DNA of 64,000 nt from Psettodes erumei (GCA_016785225.1 JAFBJZ010000407.1:806001-870000); one strand, 5' to 3'. Positions 13,798 through 26,885 are shown, numbered from the stretch's first letter. Translations and numbers: made by a program. The notes: generated by a model not told the origin, from the letters alone.

Positions 13798-14720
13798 CGA
13801 GATGAATACAGAAGAGACCTTGTCGCATGTTTCTTTTATATCCAAATGTGCCACAACACTTTTCCCCTCGATACACTTCTGATTAATGTGTTGAGCGCTC
13901 TAATCGTTCTCGCAGAGGACTTTTTCTTGTTGGACGTCTCCAATTGTCAGGAGCTGAAAAGACCTCTCTGGTTGAACACACCCCTTAGGAAATCACTATT
14001 ATACAGTTGTTCAGTCTCAGAGGCTGAAGGACAAGACATGAAGGACAAGAGACAAAAGAGAGGCTTGGACGTCCATTATGACCCCCCCCCCCCCTCCACC
14101 CCAATCACAAACCCATTCAAAGACCCATCCCACCGTCCACTTTTTCACATCCCTGTTCATCTCTCAAACTCATCCTCTCACCTCTTGACTCTCTCCTCTG
14201 TTTTTTTCCTGTCCACCACCTCCTCCTCAATCACAAGCATTGGACTGCCAGTGGGATCAAGCCACTGCGAGATGTATGAGTGTGGAGAAAAATGGATGGC
14301 TAATTCAATCAAGTCTATTATTCCTGAGGCAGCGGCGTGTTATCAGCAGCACAGCAAAGGCGTTTTGATGCATTGCCTTCATGCTCAGCCTCGCCCCCTC
14401 CCCATTCCCGCAGAAATCAAAGTTGTTGTGGTCTGGTGAGTGGGGGTGGGGGTTGTGATGGTGGTGGTGGGGTGTGGGGGTGGAAAAGAGCTTCACAGAG
14501 TCATCAGAGACCAGAGAGGGCTTGTGTCTGCAGAGAGACACGCAGCAGTGAGCCGTTTACCTTCACCACAAGGAAGCTGCCACCACTACGGCAAGAAGTC
14601 GAGTGTGAGGTGTCAACACCATGTACAAACAAGGGCTGACTCATACCAGTCTGTGTTCAGGTAGAAACACGGTTCTGTAAACCACAGTGAATACAGTCTT
14701 AAAATATAATTTTGATTATA
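13798..14720. other. Intergenic DNA with C-run and G-rich tract
   Basis: A 219-codon open frame (13780-14439, +) spans a GT microsatellite, a C-run at about 14083-14094 and Ser-rich low-complexity sequence. It has no domain and is judged spurious. A G-rich tract at 14439-14483 has several runs of four or five G. Confidence 0.55.
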
Positions 14721-14828
14721 GGTTGAAAGAGTTCTGTAAGGCAAGTGGACTTGAAATTTGAAATTCCAAGTTCAGTTGCTTCACAGAACTCTTTCAACCT
14801 TGACAATGACCTGGATGACTGAGAATCT
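14721..14828 (-). repeat. Two-copy dispersed repeat with terminal hairpin
   Basis: GGTTGAAAGAGTTCTGT at 14721-14737 is followed by its exact reverse complement at 14783-14799. The middle is an imperfect inverted repeat, so 79 bp can fold back. The flank at 14800-14828 (TGACAATGACCTGGATGACT and onward) is the reverse complement of 23417-23450, so this is one copy of a mobile or amplified sequence. No coding was seen. Confidence 0.6.
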
Positions 14829-14889
14829 TCATAGATATTTTGAATATAATTCACCTTTTAGATTTTATTTACATTTCACTTCTAGAGGC

Positions 14890-14920
14890 CTACACTAATC
14901 AATATTTTTGATTAGTGTAG
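14890..14920. repeat. Perfect 13-bp inverted repeat (hairpin)
   Basis: CTACACTAATCAA and TTGATTAGTGTAG flank a five-base loop. The stem is perfect and lies 62 bp beyond the repeat ending at 14828. Its function is unknown. It may be the terminus of a degraded transposable element or a simple cruciform-forming site. Confidence 0.8.
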
Positions 14921-17361
14921 CTTAAACGATTCTCCAACTTCCCCTCATCTTATTACAGTGTTTTAGAATCTTCCAGCTCCGGCTTTTGGTTTAAAAGCCC
15001 AGAAGGGAAACGTTTTGGTTAACTTTTACCACTGTTACCAATCAAGTCCTCCACATTAGCCAATAACTATTGGTCTGTTCATAGGACATAGCTGTTTCAA
15101 AAAGGTAAAACTGTCTTATGATCTAAGTTTGGTTTGATTAGTTTTAGGTTGGGTTAAATTTGACTTTTTATTAAGGTCAAAGGACCTTCTCTGGTTGCAG
15201 TTAGTGAAATACTGTGGTCATGGTTAAATGAAACCAGCACTGACAGTCTGCAGAAAGTGGGGACTGAACAGCCATCTCCTGTAATGCATCCACATTGCAT
15301 GCATTCACTCTGACTTCCTGCTACAAAGTTTATGGCTCTAACAACAATGTCACAATGACAGTCATTACTTCTACATCTGCTAGAGCAGCACACTAATAGA
15401 GCCAGCCAGATAGGTCTTTTTCAGGACTGGTGATGATCAAAACAGACTTAAAAGAGAGTGAGTATTAGACTTACATTCACCAGGTGGCAAGAAAATTCAA
15501 GTCCATATCCACGCGAATGTCGTTCTGTCTGTTAGAGGTGTAAAACATTGCTAACACCATCAGCCATGTGTCACAGTTGTGCTCACAACTTATTGTGGTG
15601 CTCCAGGAACATTTCTTCATACTGTACTTTCACATCACATAAGAAATCCTTATCAAAGAGATCACTGAAATTATATGACGTGATACTTAAATTATTCAGT
15701 CACACTGAAAAATACATGCATCATTTTTAACATTTCACCCAAAGCTACCCAGACATATTCAGCATTCTACTTTATTTAGTATTTTCCACTCTACAGGTGC
15801 ACTGCATCCAACTGACACTATAGAGTCATCTCCTCTCACAGTATTCTCTCTAACAGAGAGAGACTTGTGTCTGCTGTGTTGCCTTATTCACGGTCTGGGA
15901 AATTCAGAGGTATACAAAATTTATGATTCCATAATCAGTGTGAGGCTAAGTCCCTTTCAGTATGTAAAGGAGCAGATGGGGTTAGTCACAGAGATGCAGG
16001 CAGAAGGAGAGGAGGAAATGCAGTTGTGAGATGCAGGGATGTGTGAATGTAAGGTGGGAAGAAATCTATGGAAGCAACAGTTGACGACAGCCAAGAATAC
16101 CACATGTCTGTCTTATTCTCCAAGTCCCTTCTTTTCAGTGTGCTGATGAAAATGACATGTAAGGTACAGCATAATTTAACTAACTGACTGCACATGTGAA
16201 CTAATCTGATGTAACTCATTTAAAATAGAACTATGTTGATGTTTTTGCTGTCACATTTTTTTATTAGACCATTTTCTTTGTAATTACCATTATGTAATTT
16301 TCAATGCGTGGCTAGCTCTTGACTCCTACAGTACCACCACTCTCTTATGTACGGAGAACCACATTCTACTATAAAAGTTTAGATATGATTTGATATCATA
16401 TACTGTATATCCCCGTCATAATAAATATTAGATCACCTTGACTGTATCCAGACGTTTCTGTAAGCTGGTGCTTCTTGACGCCATACCTCACTGCAGTTAC
16501 CACCTGCGGAACCTCTGTCATTTGGGCTGATAAATGTTAGGCCCTTGTGCAATAAGTCATTTGTTTTTAACGATTTAATCGTGTCCCACAAATTAGACTT
16601 GAGGGCTGGGGAATGCAGTCAACATTTGGAAGTGTGCCCACCCTATTTCTGTTCCTTTTTCTCTCCAAGGTAAAGTGGACGTGGTGATGATCGAGCTGTT
16701 GCTTTTTGAAATGATAAATGATAATTTATTATTTTAAATGCTCCGTGGATTCATTCATAACTCCTGTGTATTGTATAGTTTTGTACTGTCATGCCCCAAA
16801 GCGCAATAATATCTATTTAACAGAATTATTTCGTTTGTGTGGTTTTAAAATATGATAAAATAATTATGGTAGGTGATTTCATTTTCCATACAGTCTGGTG
16901 TCTGATAAAGGCACAGAGACAGTTGTTCGACTCATGATTTTCACTGCCTTATCTTGACGTCAAACAGCCCTTTTCCTTTGCACTGCATCTTCAAGACACA
17001 CCCTCAGCTGATACAGTGCACAGTGTAGTTGCATTTATGAAAAGGAATATGGAAGTGGAAGCCGTTGAGAAAATGTTGTGCTGAACGAAAGGGATGTTTG
17101 ACCTATATTAATCTTGCCATACAGTGGTGAACATATTCTAAATATAGTATTCACTTAAACTAATATTGGATTTTATTAATGAAGATAATGTTTTAGGTGG
17201 TTCATTTATGTCTTTTTTGTGTCGCTACTCTTCATTGCTTCTCCAAAGTTGGAGTACACTGACCAAAATACAGCTAATAAACTACACTTCAGTACCTCAT
17301 ACAACTTCACTTCAACTTTTCCTTCAAGAGTGTTAGGTACAGACATGGAGCTGAACACTTA
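14921..17361. other. Intergenic DNA, no gene seen
   Basis: AT-rich, with no recognisable coding exon. Open frames of 60-80 codons have no domains. Short AT repeats lie at 16384-16412. Confidence 0.55.
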
Positions 17362-17473
17362 TTAGCCTAGCTTAGCACAAAGATTGAAGATGGGGGAAAC
17401 AGTTAGCCTGGCTCTGTCCAAAGTGAAGGTGTGCATGTTTCCCTGTTTCCAGTTTTATGCTAAGCTAGGCTAA
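17362..17473. repeat. Fold-back repeat with 16-bp perfect terminal inverted repeats
   Basis: TTAGCCTAGCTTAGCA at 17362-17377 is matched exactly by its reverse complement at 17458-17473. The interior arms (GGGGGAAACAG on the left, CCCTGTTTCC on the right) are also roughly complementary, so the whole 112 bp can form an imperfect hairpin. The motif belongs to a very common teleost non-autonomous repeat (TTAGCCTAGCTTAGCA ... CTGGCTCTGTCCAAAG). This copy seems to carry only the end portions. Confidence 0.65.
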
Positions 17474-18328
17474 CTGCATCCTGACATCCCCAAATATTTT
17501 TGTCCAGTTCCTCACCTCACTCACAGGAAGAAAGTGAATGAAAGTAAGTCCTACCTGTCCTTGTAATTAGATATTTTTTTTTAAAAAGCACACAAATTGT
17601 ATTGTAATTAATTATTTTCATGTGGTGGAACAGAAAATCCTCAAGGGGCTGAACTGAACATTTCATAGACACAGACAGCACCAAATGAAAATAAACAGCT
17701 TAAATTTGATAACAGAATGTGAATGACAGCAGTATCAGGACAGCTGGGAATGAATTGACAGTAGCAATGTGGAGAGATAGTTGGATCTACTTTATTAATC
17801 GTGTGAGCTAAGATGTATTCTTACAATAGCATATAAAAACAACAACTTAAGAAAGTATTAATTAGTTAGAAACAGAACTGAAAAAAACATGCACTGCAAA
17901 AAAGGCACTTAACATGAAATAGAATAGAATAAAGATATGTGCACACAAACCTTCATACACTCACACAGACTGTAAAGAAATCAACACATATTCACATGTG
18001 GCACACTCATACAAAGCTGCACACACAAAACAGGACGGAGCAAACAGCCATTGCAAACCTTCTTTTGTCGTTTCAACGATAGGGGGAGAAGAGAGAAAAA
18101 GGGGAAGAAACTGCCCAACTCCACAAAGTCATCCACCAGCTGCCGGTACTCCTCTGCAGGCGCTATGTGTTTGAGTTTTACTGAAAATCTGAGGTGCACA
18201 AAGCGAAGACCAACCTGGGGCCTACCCGACAGATAGAGAGCCAAGAGATGGTGGATCAGCTGACCCCAAACCTGAGCAGCCTCTCAGTCAACAGATGTGA
18301 TTGAATGGTGTTAAAGGCACTGGAAAAA
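17474..18328. other. Intergenic DNA, no gene seen
   Basis: No coding signal was seen. Two opposed open frames at 17981-18244 overlap each other and lack domains. Confidence 0.5.
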
Positions 18329-18349
18329 AATAATAATAATAATTATATT

Positions 18350-18398
<49 letters not shown>
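18329..18398. repeat. (TAA)n microsatellite
   Basis: Roughly 70 bp of TAA/AAT units, broken once by an ATTATATTATT interruption. It is likely to be length-variable. Confidence 0.9.
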
Positions 18399-21300
18399 GA
18401 TTCTCACAGTGTCACCTTTAATATCCATGTAAGAGTGACAATGCTGCAGCAGGTAGATGACAGCATCATCCACACCTATATAGGACTGGCAGGCAGGTCC
18501 ACAATGTTTTCCATAGCACCAGTATCATTTCCTACAACAGGTTAAAGATGTGTTGCAATGTGAACAAAGAGACAATATAAGGGTGAGTAGTTCTGCACAG
18601 CATGAGAACTTAGACTCGAGACAGATACACTTCAGATGGGAATAGAAATAACAGACAGTGAGTGAAATATAGGCCAAGAGCTCAGTAAAGCCAAAAAGAA
18701 AAAAAAGAACAAACTGACTGAGATGGGATGAATGTCTGCGGATGGCGACCTGAGAGAAAAAGAGAATGATGAAAGAGTGAGAGAGACAGAGGAACACAGA
18801 AAAGAGACAGAGTGAGTGAGGGGGGAGGGCAGTCAATAGAATCTCTCTATTTAAGACAGGCTATGCGAGAAATCATTTACCTTCACGTCCAAGCTGTGTT
18901 TCATTTAGGCCATTAATCACAACTGTAATGGAAAGCCTAGCCCTGTGCTCCTACACACTCCCTCTCTCTTGACATTGCATGCACACACACAGTCACATGC
19001 TGTGTGGTGAGTACTAAGAAGCAACCCTAATGGCCACATGGGAGGGAGCTAAAACACTACTGAAAGCAAAGCTGATTTCACAAATCTAACTGGTTGCCAA
19101 AAAAGCAGGCATGTCCCCCTGTGTGTGTCTTTGAATCAGGACATGAGACAGAGGAAATTGTACAGATGGATTTTTGGTTGGTTTTCAGTGTAAAAATTCC
19201 CGCTGCAGGGCTACTTCATTTTCTCTGCAGAAGGTATCTGAGACACAGCTGTTGATTTCGTGCTTGGCATTGAAAGTCAATGCTTTCCAACAGTTTTGTT
19301 TCTGGTGTTATCAGTGGAAGCAGCTTCAAGGATTCCTGGGCATTTCCACATTTTTTAGGAAAAAAAATTTAAGTTGATCTGAACTTGAAAGCCTCTCCTA
19401 CAGTGCAACTAGAGCCATTGAATGTATTTTTCAGTTTTTCTACACTGAACAGAACTGTTCTCCAGGAATGTTTTTCAAGCCTAAAATAGCTGTAAAACAA
19501 AACAAAACATACATCAACAGGTCATCCTGTGACTTCAAGTTGTCATGTGTTACACAGTGAGTCGAATTATGATACATTATGTGAATAATATGGAGTCGAG
19601 TATTGTAAGACATTCTTAAATGACAGATGTGGTGAACCAGCAGTTAGTGAGTAGCTGAATTCCTGGTTGTTTGTTTGATATTTAAAATCAACATTTTTCA
19701 AAAAATATTTTCTTGTAACGATTATTTATTTTTCTTGTTAAAAAGGACATTTCTTGTCAAAATATGTCTTGTTAAATATATCCTTTTTTGCATATTTCCA
19801 TTGTAAACATTTTTCCGACCATTTTATTTAATGCTAATTGTGTGTTTTTTAAAATCAGCTTTAGTTACATTTGATAATTAGAAACTATATTATGGGCCTG
19901 ACTTGGAATCCTGAAGAAGCCTATATAAAGTCCTTGGAGCACCAGATTTTGTAATAAGAATCTACGTTAAAGATTCCTATGTGTGCTGACTTTGGTATAA
20001 GGCTCTACACTATGTATATTTTAATGAGCTGATTGACCTTTACTTGTATGCATACTGCAGGAGTCCTCTGATCTGTGGCATTTTTCTGGGTCAGACCCCA
20101 TGGCCAATGTAAAGTGTATATGGTACACTTTGTGTAGATTTTGATTAATTCTGCCTGATGAAGGCAGAAACAGTGCTAATAAGTCGAGCAGGAGCAATGG
20201 GCAGTTTTTATGGTGCCTGCTGCTTTGCTGCCACACTTCATTGCATTCACTGTCATTTTTATCCTGTGTTTGACTATAACAAGTCAAACTGTCATAAAGA
20301 AGGCCAACTGAAGAGATAGATGCTGTAGTTATTGCACTACTCAAATTTGTGACATTGTCTGACAGTACCAAAAATTCAAGTCCCTTTGAGAAAACCAATG
20401 TTCTGGGGATGTTATTTAGCTGCAGAATCATAAATGATTTTTCAGTGTCCTCCTTCAGGTGATGAGAGCTTTGATCAAGTACTGTAAGTGCAGAAGTCAA
20501 AACTAAACCCAAAAATACATTTTATTTTTAGTTTCACTTTAATGGATAGGAATAATTAATCTTCCTCATCTAAAGAGAAAAAAAAGTTGGGTAAGGTTTT
20601 TGCTGTCCTCATAAATATTAAGAATGAGGGGAGTGAATGACGGGGTCAGAAGATGGAAATTTCACGTTTAATATAAGAAATTCTCTTCAAGTCTTCAGTG
20701 CAGCCTTGAAGCACTGATCGAAAGAAAAGCCTGGAGTCTGTCCTTATCTGATGATGTCACCTCCTCCTCGCCACAACTCTTTCATCAGCAAGGTCAGGAG
20801 GTTCTCAACATGGGGCTCCACTGTGGCAGTGCTAATTCAGTCAGCTGGAGATAATGGGGAGTTTTTGGGAAGTGGACCTTCAGCGTGACCCCAGAGGCAA
20901 GGTAGAAAAGCTGACTAAATTATTCATCAGCCGTCACTGATCCCAATATAAGAATAAATAAATATGCGATGAGTCCCGTGCAAATGAAAATGGGTGTTTT
21001 TTCCCTGATCAGGCCCTGGATTCTGCAACAAATCAAAGAATGCACACATACCCACCACCTCAGGAGCGCCGTTAAGTGGAAATCAAAGCTGAAAATCTGT
21101 CATTTTCGCTCTTTCATCGCTCCATTCTGCCATATGTTATCCCGCATTGTGTACAAGAGCTGCAAGAGGCAACCTCTCTGTGATGAGACATTATCTCTGT
21201 GCCAAAATGTGTAGGCGTTCCTCGCAGCCTCATATACAGTACAGTCACAGGCATCTACAGGATGCCATTAGGAGCACATAGAGAATACCGTGAACAATCA

Positions 21301-22394
21301 GTGAGACATATAGTAGCCATTACATTACATGCTCAGGAGCACATATGCATTATAAAGACTGCAGCAAACATTTTGTTTATTGGGCTGGCTCACTGAAGCT
21401 GCCTTCTTCCTGTGCAGTGTAGGTTCCCTTAATAATTCATCAATTTTCTATATTTTGAGTTCCCTTTATATATTTATACTGTGTGCATGGCAGCATGATG
21501 TTTGGGAGTCAAAAGTTTGCGGACCATTTTTCTCCTGTAAAAAAAGGGCACCAAGTGCTTTTCCACCCTCAGACACCATTGTTTGATAGTCCTGCTTTGA
21601 AAAGGGGTTTTGTTTTGCATTAGCATGTTTTCTACGTTGCACCTTTTACAGTGAAAAACACAAAGGTAGGCCTACATACACCCCAGTGCCCAGCCCAGCA
21701 GATACGCTCGGTGGGGGGAGACGGGTGGGAGGTCAGACCCAAAAAAGATGCAAGTCAGTGTCAGTTACTATGGCAGCCAGTCAGACCCTGCTTCCCTGAA
21801 AGCACGCGTAGTGGCATTACTGTCAGTAAATAGATGTCTTCATCGGAACACCACTTTACCGGAGCCGGTTGGCGCCTTATCAGAGCCACACAAACACTGA
21901 ATGATCAAATGCATGGCACCAAAATCAAACGGTTTGCAGCCTACACAGTGTCAGCGGTTTGCAGAGCTGTTATTCCTATCTTGGTTAGGCCACCTGTTTT
22001 GTGGTGAAATATGGGACAGGTCATCCAGCGAGCCAGCACTTGCCTGGAGGGTTGTAAGTAATACACAGTACGCACTTCATGACTTTATCCAAACTGACAG
22101 TCTGTCTGCTAGTCTGATCAGTTCATTAGGCATATTTGTCATAACTATTTCATCTGTGAGCTTCCTTTACTTTGAGTCTCTCAAATTACAAACAAAAACA
22201 CTCACTTGCCTCAAGCTGTAACTATCAGTTTTATTTAGCCAGATTTTGAAAGTAATTCCAATGAAAACTCTTAACTATGTGTTCTGACTGATACCCATAG
22301 ATACAAAGTCACTTTGTGAAGAGATATTGCTTCTAATTTATGTATATTTGTGTATTGTGTATTTGTATTTATGTATATATCACACAAACTAAAT
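18399..22394. other. Intergenic DNA, no gene seen
   Basis: A 163-codon frame on the - strand at 20021-20512 is the longest here. It shows no domain, has AT-driven composition and no splice context, so it is not called. Nothing else was recognised. Confidence 0.5.
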
Positions 22395-22497
22395 TTCATT
22401 CACCCACTATTATGTTGAGGTGGCGGTAGAAATCACAGAAACAGAGAGCTCAACAAAACAAAGAGCTTATTTGTAATTTGGGTGATCTGAACCTTAA
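22395..22497 (-). repeat. Dispersed repeat family, copy d (end fragment)
   Basis: On the - strand it reads GTTCAGATCACCCAAATTAC, then GTGATTTCTACCGCCACC. This matches the end of the family seen at about 5.1 and 7.1 kb. It is a short remnant. Confidence 0.5.
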
Positions 22498-23416
22498 AAT
22501 ATATGTCCATAACTCATTCCAACAACACTTGTAGACGAGTGTCTCTGTACTTTGTGTGGGATTAAAAAGTAGATCAGAGCTGAATCATCCCGGGTAACCA
22601 TGGTAACATGTATGCACCAACAGCATTTGTGGAGTGTGGGCATTTTCTGTGATCAATCAGAAATTGAAGATGAGTTTAGACATGGGTGGTTTCAGTTTGC
22701 GTCCTTCCTCAATCTATAGTGCACTTCCATCAAATATTTTTAAAAAGTGAAATGAGTGAAATACAGTAACCAAAACTTGAATTGCCCTTGTGTGTCCATC
22801 TGATAGTGCAAGATGATATCATTAAAACTGCCCAATGAATGAGTTACCTGTCGGTCCATAAAAGGTGATATCGTTAGACTGAGAGCAGATTAATCTGCAC
22901 TTCAGTGCTTCTAATGTGTATTTATATTCAAGATGGCACAAAGAGCTAACACAGAAACAACTGACTCTAAGGATTATCAGAATTATTACACTGCAAATCA
23001 GTGTCGTGTTATGAATAATGACAAATAGGCAGACAGGGCCCACAGGGTGAAAAAGAGATATGTTGTTCTGAGAGTATTACTGTTTGGTTGCCATGACTTT
23101 TTAATGGAGTACCAGAGGATGCATGCACAACGGAGCATAATTTTAACTGCTTTGACTGTCCGATTGATCAGGGTCTCTGCATTTATGAGCTGATGCACAT
23201 ACACGTTACCATGGTTACAAACACATGCAAGCGATTTTACATAAATATACACATCACTTATCCAGACTGATTGTAACATCACTCTCTGAACAGGTCAGGA
23301 TCTGCACATGGCTTTATGAACTGTTTAGATTCACATTCAGCTGAGTGCAAAGTTTTGCATATGTTTTCTTTGAAATGACAAAAGGAGTAAAATGTACATT
23401 CAGCTAGTACAAATCT
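22498..23416. other. Intergenic DNA, no gene seen
   Basis: No domain-bearing open frame or splice-flanked exon was seen. Confidence 0.55.
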
Positions 23417-23482
23417 AGATTCTCAGTCATCCAGGTCATTGTCAAGGTTGAAAGAGTTCTGTAAGGCAACTGGATTTGAGAT
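23417..23482 (+). repeat. Two-copy dispersed repeat, second copy
   Basis: AGATTCTCAGTCATCCAGGT, CATTGTCAAGGTTGAAAGAG and TTCTGTAAGGCAACTGGA run on consecutively and match the reverse complement of 14760-14828. The match ends in an A-rich stretch. This copy keeps only one arm of the hairpin. Confidence 0.6.
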
Positions 23483-23641
23483 AAAAAAAACAAAAAATAC
23501 AAAAAAACCCTCAAGTCCAGCCTTTCAGCTACAAATGTTAGCATCGAAGGTGACAAATTACAGTTATAGTGAAATAATGAAAATAATCAGTCCAGAAGTT
23601 TGCTTCCACCTTGATACACTCTCAAGGTAATTAACTTTAAT

Positions 23642-23667
23642 ATGTTCATCAGGTGTCTGATGAACAT
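23642..23667. repeat. Perfect 11-bp inverted repeat
   Basis: ATGTTCATCAG and CTGATGAACAT are separated by four bases (GTGT). It is a small perfect hairpin in non-coding DNA with no assigned role. Confidence 0.75.
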
Positions 23668-26579
23668 CAGAATATTATCAGGTTGAGTATGGCAGCATAC
23701 TGATGTAAGCATTTAACTCTAGCTTTGTGCTACCGGGATGGCTGCAGAAGGGGTAGCCACAGTGCAATGAATGTGTGGTTAAAATAAACATGCTATGTAA
23801 GTCAAATAAATTTTTTTAAAAATAAGTTGTTGTAAACTTGAATGAACAAGTTGGGATTGCATTTGTTTTGCTTACTCCATCACAAAATCTCAAACTATGC
23901 ATGATCACAGGTTAGCAAAGCTCTTTCCCATGAACACCTCCTTCTGAGTTGTTTGGCTCCAGTGCTCTTGGAATTGGCAGAAACCCACACAAACCTAAGT
24001 AAAAAAAGACAATAAAATTTCTACTGTGGTTAAAGACTGAAGAAAAACCAACTCCATCAGCTTCATCACATCCCTAAAATGCTGGCTCAGGGTGCACTTT
24101 CTTTAAATTTCTGTCATTTCTTCAACCTGGAAGTGCTAATACAAACCAATTTTTTACTTATCCCTCCTTGCAAGACACCATTTGCCACTGTCTAAGAACA
24201 AAAGTATATCTCTTGGGGACCAGTACTTTAACTGAGGCACTTATCTGTAAGCTTTGTTCCAGGTTGGAATGACTCAGAAATGACCACAAAGGCCCCTCAA
24301 GACACACTACAAACTCAGACCAACAAAGAAAGGCTCTTTAAAATGGTTGGGCTTCACTTCCATCCTGCTCTAAGCTGTTAGTGGCTTCCCTATGAGTCAC
24401 CTGAACACTTCTATTTATCACTGTCTCACCGTTGCAGCCAACTCATTCCTCAGCAGGGACAGGAGGATATGTGAGAAATGTTTTGTGAGACTCGGGAAAG
24501 CACTAGGTTTCTGTCAAACCTTATTCGTTGTCCATGTGATGTTGCAGAGTGGACCCTTACCAGAAGGTTGAGCTGCGCCTCTTCAGTGTCAGCGTAGCCC
24601 TAGTCCTCACATGACATGAACTGGAAGCATTATGGATGACATGCAGCAGATTTCCCAGCACAGTTGTTAACAACACTAAAGGTGTGGCTCCACGGCTTGG
24701 AGCTGACAGATGGAGCAGATACCTGCTGCCATCATACGGCTGTAAAGACGAGCACCAGAATAGTGGAAAGGCTGTCAGACATTATGGACACAGTATAGAT
24801 TCTGGCCGGCTGTCATAATCAGAATGAAATTGTGAAATCATGATCATATGACAGCTGGTTGAAGAAAACCGGAAAGACAAGCAAAATGTGAATAAAGGGG
24901 GTTGTATAATTTTAGGGAGGTTTATATGGGTGCGATTTCACCAAATTAAAGAGAACAAAATACTATAGAACTAATTAGAGGGCCTACTCTGAACAGGAAG
25001 GTGACAAACCATGCAAAATGCACTCCTTCTTGGCACCAAGATTGCACTGCACTGCGAGATCAGCCTTGCTACAGGTTCTGCCGTGCCTCTCCTCACATTG
25101 GGGTGCAGGAGTCATCAACAAAGAGGGTTCTTTTATCGGAGACTCTTTTCTAGATTTTCTGGCTCTGTCCAAAATTTTAAAATCTGTATTTAAAGCTCAC
25201 GAATTAATACTTTGCATTTTCTGTCACAAATAGGTAAGTAATGTAACTTTCCCTCTAAAACCACAATGTGTTTTTTACATTTCAGTTTGGTTTTGGATGA
25301 ATCATTTTGTATTTGTATTAAATAGTGACCTTTACAAATGTAGGTATAGGTTTAAACTGTACATACCGCATTCTTGCAAATGCTCAACCAACCATGTGCT
25401 CTCTTCGTTCAGACACTCTGGTCTTTATCTTAAAATCATGGCTAAGAGACCTGAAATGTACTCAATGAATTCTAGTGAATTTATCACTTGAATTCATCTA
25501 TCTATCACTTTTCCCAAAGGCTTCACACCTGGACAGCGACAACATGATCCCACAATTAGACCCAGCCCTGTCACTTACTGGTGAACAGCGCACAACAAAA
25601 CAGGAAGTGCAAGAGCATACATGTATGTGTGTGTGGCTGGCAGCAAACTGGAAACGCCAGTGAGAGGATCAGGGATACATGAAAATAGATTAAAGGGATT
25701 CATCCAGTTATCAAGCTACTGCAGACAATCTCTGCTAAGTGATAGCAAGGCCATTCAAAGAGGACTACACAGCCACTGCCCACCCTCAATCTGCTGTCCA
25801 CCGCCTCTGTGTGTGAGCTGTATTTGGGCTCTACAAGCGTAACTATAGATTTAATTAAACTGGAAAGAGGATTAGTGACGAAATGCTGCAGTTTAGCAGT
25901 GTCTGTGTGTGTAGGCTTACTCTTTTTCACTTTGAGCAAAACGTGATAGCTCTCAGTACAGACTGGTTACTGTGATGTGGACAGTACTACAGTCCCTACA
26001 CTTGATGGAACGTCAGTATTTAGTTGTAATTGTGTGCAACTGTGACAGAAGGAAAAAAAATTGGCCTCATATTGATAAATGAATAAACTACTTAAAGATT
26101 GCATCTGCAATTGAAAGATTGACAGCTATTTGAGAACGTCCTTCACTTTCTCAACTGCAGGATGCAGATCAGCTGTTTAGAACCCAAACAGCTGATTGGC
26201 GAAGGTGTGCCTGTGTGTACCACAGTTGTCAATTTCAAAGAAAGGACAGTTTGGATGTAAGATAAAGTGGTGAAAATATTGTAATTATAATGTACACTTG
26301 AACTGACATTGGATTTTTAGGTAGGCAGTGTTGTAGGTGGTTAAAAATGTTTTTCACTCACCGCTTGCACAGCCATTCATGACCAAACTCTACTGCAGTC
26401 AATAAGCTGGCGATATATCAGTCATAAAACCACCTCAAATTACCCAAACCATTCCTTTAACCCCCAAGGAGCTGCTGAGGATCAGTGGCTTGTTGGTAAA
26501 TGATATGTTTTACTTGCAAGGTTTTATTTGGCATGTTCGACCTCTACGGGGAAATAATATCTTCAATGTTGTGCTAACA
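23668..26579. other. Intergenic DNA, no gene seen
   Basis: Only short open frames without recognisable domains. Two frames at 24984-25233 overlap on opposite strands and look like chance. No repeats of note. Confidence 0.5.
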
Positions 26580-26885
26580 ACTGCAGGAAACATGGTTGAT
26601 GTCTCCCCCACAAACCCCTCAAACCAGAGACAAGCAGCTGAGGCCATGTACCACGCGAGAACAAGAGTGGAGCGCACCACGGGCCTGGCTGTGCTCATCT
26701 GTGACGGGAGGAAAGGTTTCACTTTGAAATGACATTCCTTCAAATGCCATTATGTGAATGTAACGCTACGTGCAAATTCCATTTCAGGTCTGCGATAATG
26801 TTGAAGCCCGCAGTGTGCTACACAACATCACAATCCAAATTCCACCCAGACCCAGCGAGCCCCTGCATGACAGGGAATCGATATC
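26580..26885 (+). pseudogene. PIF/Harbinger transposase remnant, C-terminal part
   Basis: The translated stretch from about 26613 (NPSNQRQAAEAMYHARTRVE, then RTTGL) resembles the 'NP...E..YN.aHarTR..VERtfGllK' region of HARBI1-like transposases. The next conserved block, VCDNVEARSVLHNI from 26788, matches the family 'KVC.iV.ac.vLHNia' motif but lies in a different frame. I found no canonical intron that joins the two in phase, so at least one frameshift is likely. The usual catalytic DDE residues would lie upstream and were not seen. The fragment is therefore a dead C-terminal relic. Family membership is inferred from motif memory. A translated search against HARBI1 proteins would decide. Confidence 0.6.

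Noticed and set aside
13780..14439. 219-codon open frame on +
   Set aside because: It spans a GT microsatellite and a C-run, is Ser-rich low complexity and shows no domain or splice context.
20021..20512. 163-codon open frame on -
   Set aside because: No recognisable domain, no splice sites and composition typical of chance frames.
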